Of a stretch of DNA of 39,131 nt, positions 30,090 through 39,131 are shown one piece after another (the first letter of the stretch is position 1; every line of letters begins with the position of its first letter). The DNA lies in assembly GCF_900240265.1 (NCBI RefSeq), contig NZ_LT964739.1, positions 1,786,015-1,825,145 of the forward strand, read 5' to 3'. The translations under genes and the position numbers were made by a program. This DNA comes from Galactobacillus timonensis (lineage in GTDB: Bacteria; Bacillota_I; Bacilli_A; Erysipelotrichales; Erysipelotrichaceae). A model generated the notes under the pieces. The model was not told the origin of the DNA, did no database searches, and saw only the letters and a list, made by a program, of their open reading frames with translations.

Positions 30090-30956
30090 ATGACAGAAGA
30101 AGAAATTGATGCGAAGAAGCGCTCCTATTTTGAGACGGAACCGATTCCGGAGCACATTCGTGCAAAGATGGAGGAGTGCCGCAGGAAGCACATGATTGTT
30201 CCGGATGATACGCTGATCAAGCGGCCGAGCCAGATTGAAGGGATCCGGAGGGCCGGTGTTGTCAATACAGGTGTTCTGGATGCGGTTGCGGCAGTCATTC
30301 ATGACGGCATGAGTACGCAGGAGATCGATGACATTGTCGTCAAATATACGCATGAGCACGGCGGTATCTGTGCACCGTATCACTTCGAAGGCTATCCGAA
30401 GAGTGTATGCACCTCGATCAATGATGAGGTGTGCCATGGCATTCCTGCCCGCCATCGCCATCTTCATGACGGCGACATCATCAATGTCGATGCGACAACG
30501 ATCGTCGACGGCTACTATGCGGATGCTTCGCGCATGTTCATGATCGGTGAAGTCAGTCCGGCAAGACGGCGTCTGACGGAAGAGACGAAGAAGTGCCTCG
30601 AGATCGGCATGGCCGCCGCACAGCCGTGGAACACGGTCGGTGACATTGGCGCTGCTATCGCGAAATATGCACATTCCCTGGGCTATTCGGTGGTGCGCGA
30701 TCTTGGTGGACACGGCGTCGGCATCGATTTCCATGAAGATCCGTTTGTCGCCCATATTGCCAAGGCCCATACCGGCATGGTACTGGTGCCGGGCATGGTC
30801 ATCACCATCGAACCGATGATCAACGCCGGCAAGGCAGGAGTTGTCATCGATCCGTACAATGACTGGACCATCTATACGGCGGACGGCTCCGACTCTGCAC
30901 AATGGGAACATACGATTCTCATTACCGAGACCGGAAACGAAATATTGACTTATTGA
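30090..30956 (+). CDS. map: Methionine aminopeptidase, type I
   Basis: 288 residues. It removes N-terminal Met from nascent proteins. The five metal ligands are visible: Asp in NVDATTIVDGYYAD (two), His in GGHGVGIDFHEDP, Glu in TIEPMINAG and Glu in WEHTILIT; the substrate His sits in CAPYHFEGYPKS. About 40 residues of charged N-terminal extension precede the catalytic domain (starting near SQIEGIRRAG); no SEC-C zinc motif is seen in it. ATG 30090 is close to the dUTPase stop with only a weak SD, so coupling is likely. Confidence 0.96.
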   Translation: MTEEEIDAKKRSYFETEPIPEHIRAKMEECRRKHMIVPDDTLIKRPSQIEGIRRAGVVNTGVLDAVAAVIHDGMSTQEIDDIVVKYTHEHGGICAPYHFEGYPKSVCTSINDEVCHGIPARHRHLHDGDIINVDATTIVDGYYADASRMFMIGEVSPARRRLTEETKKCLEIGMAAAQPWNTVGDIGAAIAKYAHSLGYSVVRDLGGHGVGIDFHEDPFVAHIAKAHTGMVLVPGMVITIEPMINAGKAGVVIDPYNDWTIYTADGSDSAQWEHTILITETGNEILTY

Positions 30957-30964
30957 TTTGAAAT

Positions 30965-31005
30965 GATCGGGTTTGAAGATATTGAAACCTGATCTTTTTT
31001 TTTTT
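30965..31005 (+). terminator. Terminator of patatin-dut-map
   Basis: GATCGGGTTT (30965-30974) pairs with AAACCTGATC (30985-30994, one wobble), followed by a run of eleven T. The -35 of the next gene lies within the right arm. Confidence 0.92.
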
Positions 31006-31010
31006 ATATA
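30982..31010 (+). promoter_or_regulatory. Promoter of the lipoprotein gene
   Basis: TTGAAA (30982-30987), 17 bases, TATATA (31005-31010). The spacer is the T-tract of the terminator, so transcription termination and initiation share DNA. Confidence 0.65.
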
Positions 31011-31049
31011 TGATGTAGAGATAGTTTTCGAAGAATGAGAGGAACAGCT

Positions 31050-31601
31050 ATGAAAAATGTCTACCGCTTCATCTTCTATTCTGCGGCAGTTTTTGCGATG
31101 GCTCTGTCCGGCTGCGCATCGAAACCCGCTGCTGTTCAGGAAATCATTCAGTCGTCAGATACGATGGCTGTTACGTTATACGGGTATGATATCGGCGGGG
31201 GATATAAGTCTCCCTCCTCCTACACGGCATTTATCAATGTGAAGGATTTTGATGAAAGCAGTCTGGAAACGATTGGAGCTTCGGATGACTTTGCTGCAAG
31301 ACTGAAAGAAACATCGGATCAGTATCAGAGCATCTGGAATTCGTTCGGCGATGAGCTGGTTCAATACCTGAAGACGTCCGATTTCAAAGAAACGGCGCAG
31401 GTTCCATCGAATGATGATCTTGCCTTTATGGTGGAAACTCCGGATGCCGGCAATGTCTATTTTTACAGGTATGACCTTGTGAAATTCGTTGGTGATCAAA
31501 CGGTCTGCTACTCGGTTTCCGATATGAAGGATCTGCTGGACACGCTTGCTGGGGCGGCACAGGCCAATGATGCGCTTTTCTCCTCGCTTACCAGCCAATG
31601 A
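31050..31601 (+). CDS. Putative lipoprotein of unknown function
   Basis: 183 residues with a lipoprotein signal: basic MKNVYR, hydrophobic segment and the lipobox ALSGC with Cys22. The mature part is acidic and mixed alpha/beta with no recognised family; notable strings are MAVTLYGYDIGGGYKSPSS and NVYFYRYDLVKFVGDQTVCYS. ATG 31050 follows GAGAGGA; an upstream in-frame ATG at 31035 has no SD. It is monocistronic, between its own promoter and terminator. Function unknown. Confidence 0.8.
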   Translation: MKNVYRFIFYSAAVFAMALSGCASKPAAVQEIIQSSDTMAVTLYGYDIGGGYKSPSSYTAFINVKDFDESSLETIGASDDFAARLKETSDQYQSIWNSFGDELVQYLKTSDFKETAQVPSNDDLAFMVETPDAGNVYFYRYDLVKFVGDQTVCYSVSDMKDLLDTLAGAAQANDALFSSLTSQ

Positions 31602-31632
31602 GCAGGCACAATATTGATGCACAGCGAAAAAT

Positions 31633-31668
31633 AAAACGGTCGCAGCTTCCTGTCTACGGCCGTTTTTT
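31633..31668 (+). terminator. Terminator of the lipoprotein gene
   Basis: AAAACGGTCG (31633-31642) with CGGCCGTTTT (31657-31666, one wobble), loop of 14 bases, then TT. It sits just before the 3' end of the tRNA gene. Confidence 0.7.
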
Positions 31669-31673
31669 ATGAA

Positions 31674-31750
31674 TGGTGCGCTCGGTGGGGATCGAACCCA
31701 TAACCTTCAGCTTCGGAGGCTGACACTCTATCCAGTTGAGCTACGAGCGC
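31674..31750 (-). tRNA. tRNA-Arg (anticodon CCG)
   Basis: The minus strand reads as a complete tRNA of 77 bases including an encoded CCA. The acceptor GCGCTCG pairs with CGAGCGC, the anticodon loop is CTCCGAA with anticodon CCG, and the T-loop is TTCGATC. It decodes CGG arginine codons. It is a single tRNA gene; a possible -10 (TATCAT) precedes it. Confidence 0.96.
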
Positions 31751-31792
31751 GGCAACACACTTATGATAACATAATCTGCAAAGGGAGGAAAA

Positions 31793-32629
31793 ATGAATAG
31801 ACAAGGAAAAATCGACCTGATCGCAGTCGATCTGGACAATACGACGCTGGTTCCGGGAAAGGATTCCTACAGTCCGCGGCTGGTGAAAGACATTCAGTTA
31901 TGCTCTCAGAACGGCGTCCACTTCATGCTCAATACGGGCCGTCATTATACGATGATTCCGCCGAAGGTATTTGCGGCGCTTCCCAACGGACTGATCGGGA
32001 CGATCAACGGTGCCTGCCTGGTGGATCATGAGGGACACGTTCTTCGCAAGCATCCGATGTCAAAGGAAGACATGGATGCGCTGGTTCACTGGTGCGATGT
32101 CTATGATGTCGGTCTTGGCTTCAAGTTTGAAGATGCGGTCGCTGCCTACGTGAACTATGAAAAGTTCCGCGACGGCTACAGCCATGGCGATCCGTTTGTG
32201 GCTGACAGTATTCTCGACTGTACTGCGACGCGCGATCATCATTGTTCGGTTGGACTGCCTCTGGGAACGTTCATCATCTGCGATGATGCGACGGAGGCGA
32301 AGCTGAAGCCGCTGCTGCCGCAGTTTACCTTTGCCTGGAGTGCCTGGAACGGCTTTGATGTGTTTCTGAACAACGTCACCAAGGCCTTGACGGTTCAGGA
32401 TGCCCTGGAATATTACGGCCTCGGGTGGGAGAATGTGCTTTCCTTTGGTGATGCGGAAAATGATACGGCGTTTCTGGTTGCAGCAGGTTATGGCTATGCG
32501 ATGGCAAATGCTGTTCCGGAAGTAAAGGCGGCAGCCCGGTATATGTGTGAAAGCTGCGAGGATGACGGTGTCGCAAAGACAATCGAACGCCTCGTTTTAG
32601 GAGGAGAAATCAATGATGGACACAAGTGA
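31793..32629 (+). CDS. HAD-superfamily hydrolase, Cof type
   Basis: 278 residues. The four HAD motifs are seen: nucleophile Asp in VDLDNTTL near 14, TGRHYT near 47, a Lys region in VTKALTVQDAL near 200, and GDAENDTAFL near 220. The C2B cap between motifs 2 and 3 places it in the Cof-type sugar phosphatase group. The substrate is not predictable. SD GGGAGGA. Its last 17 bases overlap the M32 carboxypeptidase gene, whose SD AGGAGGAG is inside this gene. Confidence 0.9.
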   Translation: MNRQGKIDLIAVDLDNTTLVPGKDSYSPRLVKDIQLCSQNGVHFMLNTGRHYTMIPPKVFAALPNGLIGTINGACLVDHEGHVLRKHPMSKEDMDALVHWCDVYDVGLGFKFEDAVAAYVNYEKFRDGYSHGDPFVADSILDCTATRDHHCSVGLPLGTFIICDDATEAKLKPLLPQFTFAWSAWNGFDVFLNNVTKALTVQDALEYYGLGWENVLSFGDAENDTAFLVAAGYGYAMANAVPEVKAAARYMCESCEDDGVAKTIERLVLGGEINDGHK

Positions 32630-34121
32630 ACTGCTGAAACAATACAACGACTGGAAATTCAAGGTATCTGCCTATGAGATGGCAGTCAGCCTGATCGGCA
32701 TCGAAGAACAGACCATTGCGCCTTCCGGCGGCAGTGAATACCGCAATGACCGTATGGCTTTTCTGCAGGGCGAGCTGTTTTCTCTTTCGACTTCGGAAGA
32801 TGCGCTGAAGATGGTCGATGCGGTGAAAAACAATGAGGCAATAGAGGAAGTGACGCGCCGCGAGGCCCAGCTGTTTTCGCGTTCGATGCATAACTTCTGC
32901 TGCATTCCCAAGGATACCTATGTAGAGTTTACGAAGCTGCAGGCGGATAACTATCTGCGCTGGAAGAAGGCAAAGGAAGCGGGGGATTACAGCCTGTTTG
33001 AAGATTCGCTGGTAGCGATCATTGAGATGGAAAGGAAAATCTACGGCTTCCGTGGAAGCAATGTTCCGCTTTATGATCAGATGCTTGATGAATTTGAGCC
33101 CGGCATGAACATGGCCTTCTATGATCGGTTCTTTGATCAGGTGAAGGAGCGGCTGGTGCCCCTGATTCAGCGCGTCGCCAGGGCAGAGGCGATTGATGAC
33201 AGCTTCCTGTACCTGGATTATCCGATTGACAGACAGAGAGAATATACGGAAAAGTATCTTCTGCCGTATTTGGGCTATACGCCCGACTGGGGCTATGTCG
33301 GTGAAACGGAGCATCCCTTTACGGCATGGACCTGCGAGAATGACTGCCGGGTGACGACGAAGTATCTGGAGAACAGTGCCGTTTCCAACATCTTCTCGAT
33401 CATTCACGAGACGGGACACGCCTGGTATGAACATGACATTGATCCGCGCTTTGACGGCGGCCCCCTGAGCAACAATGTGGGCAGTGCGATGCACGAGAGC
33501 CAGAGCCGTTTCTGCGAAAACTATCTTGGCCGCAGCGCTTCGTTCTGGAAGTACTGCTATAAGGATCTGCAGAAGGAGTTTCCGCAGCAGCTTGGCGGCG
33601 TGGACGTCGATACATTTGTACGCGCCATCAATGCGAGCCGTCCTTCCCTGATCCGTACGGAGGCGGATGAACTTACCTATCCGCTGCATATTCTGATCCG
33701 CTATGAGATTGAAAAGGGTCTGTTTACGGGAAAGATCAGTACGGCCAATCTGAACAAGACCTGGAACGATATGTATGAGAAGTATCTCGGAGTGCGTCCT
33801 GCCAATGATCGGGAAGGCATTCTGCAGGATGTGCACTGGGCGGACGGCAGCTTTGGCTACTTCCCGACCTATGCGCTAGGCTCGGCGTTTGGTGCCCAGT
33901 TTCTGCATGCGATGAAGAAGGACATCGATGTGGATGCGGCGCTTGCAGAGGGAAGATATCTTGACTGCATCGGCTGGCTGAAGGAACACATTCATCGCTA
34001 CGGTGCGCTGTATGATGCGGGTACGATGGTGAAAATGGCGAGCGGGGAACCGTTTGACGCCCGTTACTATCTGGATTATCTTGAAGACAAATATTCGCGG
34101 CTGTACAGTCTGGGAGACTGA
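32613..34121 (+). CDS. M32 carboxypeptidase (Taq type)
   Basis: 502 residues, the normal size. Metallocarboxypeptidase of broad specificity. The zinc motif HETGHAWYEH near 265 and the downstream Glu in MHESQSRFCENYLG near 295 are characteristic. The family signature HPFTAWTCENDCRVTTKY precedes it, and SRPSLIRTEADELTYPLH follows. It is cytoplasmic, with no signal peptide, and probably recycles peptides. ATG 32613 (or the next ATG) follows AGGAGGAG; it is translated with the HAD gene and xpt begins 2 bp after its stop. Confidence 0.95.
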   Translation: MMDTSELLKQYNDWKFKVSAYEMAVSLIGIEEQTIAPSGGSEYRNDRMAFLQGELFSLSTSEDALKMVDAVKNNEAIEEVTRREAQLFSRSMHNFCCIPKDTYVEFTKLQADNYLRWKKAKEAGDYSLFEDSLVAIIEMERKIYGFRGSNVPLYDQMLDEFEPGMNMAFYDRFFDQVKERLVPLIQRVARAEAIDDSFLYLDYPIDRQREYTEKYLLPYLGYTPDWGYVGETEHPFTAWTCENDCRVTTKYLENSAVSNIFSIIHETGHAWYEHDIDPRFDGGPLSNNVGSAMHESQSRFCENYLGRSASFWKYCYKDLQKEFPQQLGGVDVDTFVRAINASRPSLIRTEADELTYPLHILIRYEIEKGLFTGKISTANLNKTWNDMYEKYLGVRPANDREGILQDVHWADGSFGYFPTYALGSAFGAQFLHAMKKDIDVDAALAEGRYLDCIGWLKEHIHRYGALYDAGTMVKMASGEPFDARYYLDYLEDKYSRLYSLGD

Positions 34122-34123
34122 AG

Positions 34124-34714
34124 ATGAAGGGACTTGAAGATCGGATTCGCAAGGAAGGCCGGGTGATCGGTGATTCAATTCTGAAGGTGGACAGCTTTCT
34201 GAATCATCAGGTGGATCCGGTGCTGATGGATCATATCGGCGCGGAATTTGCGGATCTGTTTCATGGCGTAACGATCACGAAGGTGCTGACGCTGGAAGCC
34301 AGCGGCATTGCGCCGGCGCTTGCGGCTGCCTATCATCTGGGTGTTCCGCTGATCTTTGCCAAGAAGAGCGGTTCCCATAACATCGGCAGTGATGTGTATA
34401 CGTCGGTGGTTCATTCCTTTACCTATAACCGTGACTATATGGTCCAGGTTTCAAGAGCCTATCTGGCGTCGGATGATCGTGTTCTGATCGTGGACGACTT
34501 TCTGGCCAACGGGGCGGCGATCCGCGGCATGATGGAACTGATCGCCAAGGCCGGTGCCAGCTGTGCCGGTGTCGGTGTCGTGGTTGAGAAAGCCTTCCAG
34601 GATGGTGGTCAACAGCTGCGTAGCAGCGGTGTGCGGGTAGAGTCACTGGCCCGCATCGCTTCGATGAAGGACGGCGAAATTCAGTTCGTTCCAGAAGAAA
34701 ACACCGGCAATTGA
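34124..34714 (+). CDS. xpt: Xanthine phosphoribosyltransferase
   Basis: 196 residues. It salvages xanthine (and guanine less well) into XMP using PRPP. The PRPP-binding motif is VLIVDDFLANGAAIRG near 123. The N-terminal MKGLEDRIRKEGRVIGDSILKVDSFLNHQVDP and the segment TLEASGIAPALAAAYHLGVP are typical of Xpt. In B. subtilis xpt is under a guanine riboswitch. Here it is the third gene of an operon, and no riboswitch precedes it. A shared terminator follows. Confidence 0.95.
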   Translation: MKGLEDRIRKEGRVIGDSILKVDSFLNHQVDPVLMDHIGAEFADLFHGVTITKVLTLEASGIAPALAAAYHLGVPLIFAKKSGSHNIGSDVYTSVVHSFTYNRDYMVQVSRAYLASDDRVLIVDDFLANGAAIRGMMELIAKAGASCAGVGVVVEKAFQDGGQQLRSSGVRVESLARIASMKDGEIQFVPEENTGN

Positions 34715-34741
34715 CCACAGACTGAAACAGCAGCAGAAAGA

Positions 34742-34768
34742 AAAAGTGCGCCCCATGGGGCGCACTTT

Positions 34769-34769
<1 letters not shown>
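34742..34769. terminator. Bidirectional terminator between xpt and tgt
   Basis: A perfect 28-bp palindrome: AAAAGTGCGCCCC facing GGGGCGCACTTTT. It offers a U-tract in both directions and serves the convergent genes; the tgt stop codon is adjacent. Confidence 0.92.
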
Positions 34770-36402
<1,633 letters not shown>

Positions 36403-36406
<4 letters not shown>

Positions 36407-36729
36407 ACAAGGCTCAGACGCGGACGGACCGCTGCCGCGCTGGAATGATCAAGGAGAGCGAGTACGATGACATGTCGATGCTGTTCACCATGTTTGCGGA
36501 TTCGACGCGGCTGAAGATCATGAATGCGCTGTTCTATGAGGAGCTGTGTGTGAGTGATCTGTGTGAGGTGCTGCAGATGTCTCCCAGTGCGGTGTCCCAT
36601 CAGCTTGCCAGTCTCAAGAAGACGAAACTGGTGAAGTCGCGCAAGGATGGAAAGAACGTGTATTATTCGATGTCGGATGAACATATCAAGAACATCTGGA
36701 AGATGGCATACGATCATATTACGGAATAG
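36403..36729 (+). CDS. ArsR/SmtB-family metal-responsive repressor with an alpha-5 zinc site
   Basis: 108 residues with a winged helix: ADSTRLKIMNALFYEELCVSDLCEVL, recognition helix SPSAVSHQLASLKKTKLV, wing RKDGKNVYYSM. The C-terminal helix carries D92-E-H94 and H105-I-T-E108, an exact D-x-H-x10-H-x2-E, the zinc site of SmtB (CzrA ends in His). Cys49 and Cys54 in LCVSDLC and Cys11 near the N-terminus recall the alpha-3N site of CadC-type sensors, but with different spacing. It probably binds zinc or a similar ion and releases DNA. No efflux pump is adjacent; a membrane protein precedes it and an exonuclease follows 2 bp after. SD GGGGAG. Confidence 0.92.
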
Positions 36730-36731
36730 TT

Positions 36732-37337
36732 ATGGACATTACAGCAATCGATTTTGAGACAGCCAACGGGTCGCCGGCGTCGGTGTGCTCGGTTGGGCTG
36801 GCAACGATGGACGGGTATGGTTCCATTGAGACGCCCTATTCGACGCTGATCCGTCCGGCGGACAATGTTTCTTCCTTCTGGCCGATGAACATTTCGATCC
36901 ACGGCATTCATCCTTCGGATGTTGCGGGGGCACCGTCGTTCCGGGAGGTGTACATGGACCTGAAGCCTTATCTGAGTGATCATCTGGTGTGTGCACATAA
37001 TGCGGGCTTTGATATGGGCTGTCTGGCGGCGGCGTGTGAGAACTGCGGCCTCAGGATCCCGGAGGTGCAGTGGTTTGATACAGTGATTCTTTCGCGGCGT
37101 CTCTGGCCGCAGCTGAGTCATCACCGGCTGAATGATGTATGTGACTATCTTGGCATTGAACTGAATCATCACCGGGCGGACAGTGATGCGGCAGGCTGCC
37201 TGCAGATTGTGGCCAATGCGATGAATCAGACAGGGATCTTCGATGTTCAGCAGCTGCTGGAGGAATATCAGGTACCTGTGTACAGTCTTTCTTCGCGTAC
37301 GGGCCGCTCCCGCCGCCTGAAGCAGAAAGATAAATGA
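36732..37337 (+). CDS. DnaQ-fold 3'-5' exonuclease
   Basis: 201 residues. DEDDh residues are visible: DFETANG at the N-terminus (Asp and Glu), HNAGFDMGCL near 92 (Asp), and HHRADSDAAGC near 150 (His, Asp). The size and the start MDITAIDFETAN place it with free-standing epsilon-like exonucleases of Firmicutes, not a polymerase subunit fused to PolC. The C-terminus is basic (GRSRRLKQKDK). It begins 2 bp after the regulator stop, with no terminator. A DNA or RNA turnover role is likely; the substrate is unknown. Confidence 0.88.
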   Translation: MDITAIDFETANGSPASVCSVGLATMDGYGSIETPYSTLIRPADNVSSFWPMNISIHGIHPSDVAGAPSFREVYMDLKPYLSDHLVCAHNAGFDMGCLAAACENCGLRIPEVQWFDTVILSRRLWPQLSHHRLNDVCDYLGIELNHHRADSDAAGCLQIVANAMNQTGIFDVQQLLEEYQVPVYSLSSRTGRSRRLKQKDK

Positions 37338-37363
37338 AAAAAATTTCAATGATATGCAAGAGA

Positions 37364-37391
37364 TTTACATTTCCTGCAATGGCGGTATAAT
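37364..37391 (+). promoter_or_regulatory. Promoter of the pyrophosphatase-like gene
   Basis: TTTACA (37364-37369), 16 bases, TATAAT (37386-37391). The SD GAGGGAA lies before ATG 37428. Confidence 0.7.
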
Positions 37392-37427
37392 AAATTTTGT
37401 CATTGACAGTATTTTGTGAGGGAATGC

Positions 37428-37643
37428 ATGGCTGAATACGAAAATAATGCTTTTTTCTGGCAGAAACTGGATACGCTGTATCTTTCCAGTTCTGTTCGTC
37501 CGGTTCATAAGAAGGGGGAACATCATTCGGAGTTTGCCAATCTGGTATATCCGGTTGATTATGCGCACCTGACGGATACGAATGAAAATCCGGAAGGAGT
37601 TGAGGCTTCAGGCATGATTGTGGGTAAACCAGCATCATTTTAG
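37428..37643 (+). pseudogene. Inorganic pyrophosphatase-like protein, truncated by an ISL3 element
   Basis: 71 residues. FFWQKLDTLYLSSSVRPVHK and the segment LVYPVDYAHLTDTNENPEG resemble the start of a family of small pyrophosphatase-like proteins (F-W-x-K-L-D ... Y-P-L-D-Y-G-Y-L). The gene stops soon after, and its last six or seven residues are read from the ISL3 left end. The catalytic Asp region that should follow is missing. It keeps a good promoter and SD, so a short useless protein may still be made. The rest of the gene would lie beyond the right edge. Confidence 0.6.
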
Positions 37644-39131
37644 AGATGTCAAAAATTGAAAAAGCCATCCTGATTCTTGTAATGTAAATGCGCTGAACAT
37701 AACACACAAGGAGATTCAGGATGACCACTGCTACATTATGCAAGAAACTGCTCGGAGTCAAGAATACAGTTGTTGAATCGTATGATTTTTATACTGATTC
37801 GGACGGTGTGAATCATCTTAGAATCTATGTCAGAGCAAATGTATGGCATCAGGATGTCTGCCCTCACTGTGGCCGAAGACATCTTCCAAAGTATGACAGG
37901 GCTGCACGAAATCCGAAGGTATGGAGAGGATTGGATTTTGGTGGCATTGTCGTTGAGGTTGTATCTGAAACTCACCGTGTCATTTGTCCGGATCACGGTG
38001 TGGTTACCGCCGCCGTTCCATGGGCCTATCCTTCCAGCGGCTTTACGAAGGAATTCGATTTAACAGTTGCCTGGCTTGCAGAGTACCTGCCCAGAAGCGC
38101 TGTAGCTGAATACATGCGCATTGACTGGCAGACTGTCGGAAACTGTATCTCACGTGCTCTTCACGATCTGGAACCGGAGCGTTCCAGGCGGCTGAACGGA
38201 TTAGTGAATATCGGCATTGATGAAACGAGCTATCGCAAAGGGCATAAATACATTACAGTCGTCGTCAACCATGATACCAACACCGTCGTATGGGCCGCAG
38301 ATGGGCATGGGAAAGGCGTCCTTGAGCAGTTTTTCAAGTCTCTGACAGAAGAGCAGCTTGCCAGCATCAAGGTCGTTACAGGAGACGGTGCACGCTGGAT
38401 TACAGACTGCGTCAATGAGTTTACGACAGACTGCGAACGGTGCGTTGACCCTTTTCACGTTGTGGAATGGGCAATGGAAACACTGGATGAAGTCCGCAAA
38501 GACAGGTGGCGCGCCGCTTATCAGAAAGCTCAGAAGATGGAACAGGCAAATCCGCAGAAGCGTGGCCGTCCAAGGACAGATGACAATGTCGCCGCCGCGA
38601 TTCAGGCTGCCCGCGAGAAGGCGTCCGATATCAAGAATTCCGCATATGTCCTGGGTAAAGCACCGGAGCATCTGACAGAAAAACAGCAGATTCGTCTTGA
38701 TATTATTCAGGCGAATGATTCGCAGTTGTACCGGGCATACCGTCTCAAAGAGTCTCTTCGCTTACTTCTCAAATCAACTGACGTCGAAAAGGCAGAAGCC
38801 GATCTGAAGCACTGGCTCTTCTGGGCAAGCCACAGCAGGATGCCTGCTTTCATAGATCTTTATCACAAGATCAAGCGGCATAAGGAACATATCTTAAACA
38901 CGATTCGTTACGGTTTGAGCAATGCACGCATTGAGGCAACAAACAACAAAATCAAACTCATTATCCGCAAGGCTTACGGCTTCAGAAACATCAACAACAT
39001 GATCGACATGGTGTACCTTGTGTGCTCAGATATCCAGGTCCCACTTCCTAACCGAAAACCAAAACAGCTTAGACCCGCATGATCAAAGGAGATTTACTGC
39101 TTTTTCAACCATAACGATGCCTGAAGAGCCC
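37622..39131 (+). mobile_element. ISL3-family element (about 1510 bp)
   Basis: The right end reads GATGCCTGAAGAGCCC at the window edge. The left end, seen inverted, reads GATGCTGGTTTACCC. Inside both is GCTTTTTCAA or its complement. These imperfect terminal repeats set the element at 37622-39131. Any target duplication at the right lies outside the window, so the limits could shift by a few bases. Confidence 0.7.
37721..39082 (+). CDS. ISL3-family transposase
   Basis: 453 residues, apparently intact. The N-terminal zinc ribbon has CPHCGRRH and CPDHG; a helix-turn-helix is near 115-140 (LAEYLPRSAVAEYMRIDWQTV). The DDE core has GIDETSYRKG near 195, VTGDGARWI near 245, and Glu in NARIEATNNKIKLIIRKAYG near 415, the C-terminal signature of ISL3. 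The helical insertion between the second Asp and Glu is typical. SD AAGGAG before ATG 37721. Confidence 0.95.
   Translation: MTTATLCKKLLGVKNTVVESYDFYTDSDGVNHLRIYVRANVWHQDVCPHCGRRHLPKYDRAARNPKVWRGLDFGGIVVEVVSETHRVICPDHGVVTAAVPWAYPSSGFTKEFDLTVAWLAEYLPRSAVAEYMRIDWQTVGNCISRALHDLEPERSRRLNGLVNIGIDETSYRKGHKYITVVVNHDTNTVVWAADGHGKGVLEQFFKSLTEEQLASIKVVTGDGARWITDCVNEFTTDCERCVDPFHVVEWAMETLDEVRKDRWRAAYQKAQKMEQANPQKRGRPRTDDNVAAAIQAAREKASDIKNSAYVLGKAPEHLTEKQQIRLDIIQANDSQLYRAYRLKESLRLLLKSTDVEKAEADLKHWLFWASHSRMPAFIDLYHKIKRHKEHILNTIRYGLSNARIEATNNKIKLIIRKAYGFRNINNMIDMVYLVCSDIQVPLPNRKPKQLRPA

Noticed and set aside
34090..34123. Guanine riboswitch before xpt
   Set aside because: Only 2 bp separate the M32 gene from xpt, leaving no space for an aptamer.

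Overview
The window reads as chromosomal DNA of a low-to-mid GC Bacillota (Firmicutes). Evidence: gpsB directly followed by a class B-like RNase P RNA, a recU-ponA operon, an RNase Y-YmdB pair, an RNase J2-like protein next to an FtsK/SpoIIIE translocase, strong AGGAGG ribosome binding sites, and TATAAT promoters. The gene order pgsA-recA-rny-ymdB-miaB and rnjB-ftsK plus a ymfF/ymfH-type M16 peptidase pair is a shuffled version of the Bacillus subtilis spoIIIE-pgsA-recA-rny-ymdB-miaB neighbourhood. No sporulation gene is seen (spoVS is absent after ymdB), so a non-spore-forming lineage such as Erysipelotrichia is my guess; that is inference.

Layout. 1-188: tail of an unidentified gene. 189-3490 (minus): recU-ponA, divergent from gpsB-rnpB-pgsA-recA (3617-6156). 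6262-15757 (plus): DegV protein, rny-ymdB, ferredoxin, miaB, rnjB-ftsK. 15778-19725: nested insertion sequences. 19822-20970: small FeoB-associated-type Cys-rich protein and PPK2 polyphosphate kinase. 21019-23983 (minus): short SSB and the M16 pair. 24057-26857: ffh and a DUF349 protein. 26984-28192 (minus): ddl. 28277-30956: patatin, dUTPase and methionine aminopeptidase operon. 31050-34714: lipoprotein, tRNA-Arg (minus), HAD phosphatase, M32 carboxypeptidase, xpt. 34769-35902 (minus): tgt. 35945-37337: membrane protein, SmtB-type regulator and DnaQ-fold exonuclease. 37428-39131: a pyrophosphatase-like gene cut by an ISL3 element whose end coincides with the window end.

The most striking object is the three-layer IS nest. 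An IS200-type element downstream of ftsK has its tnpA split cleanly after codon 142. The rest of that gene, including a conserved-looking LSVKEYEDPF segment, lies 3.1 kb away. The interrupting element is an IS110/IS1111 family member, possibly with its own guide RNA. It is itself split 18 bp from its left tip by an IS1202/ISNCY-type element with TGT...ACA ends and a perfect 16-bp target duplication. The insertion order can therefore be read from the sequence.

Other notable points: an RNase J paralogue lacking several metal ligands; an ArsR/SmtB protein with a complete alpha-5 zinc signature, translationally coupled to an unknown membrane protein; four genes whose -10 box lies so close to the start codon that the mRNAs should be leaderless or nearly so; and hairpins that appear to sequester the translation starts of two transposases.
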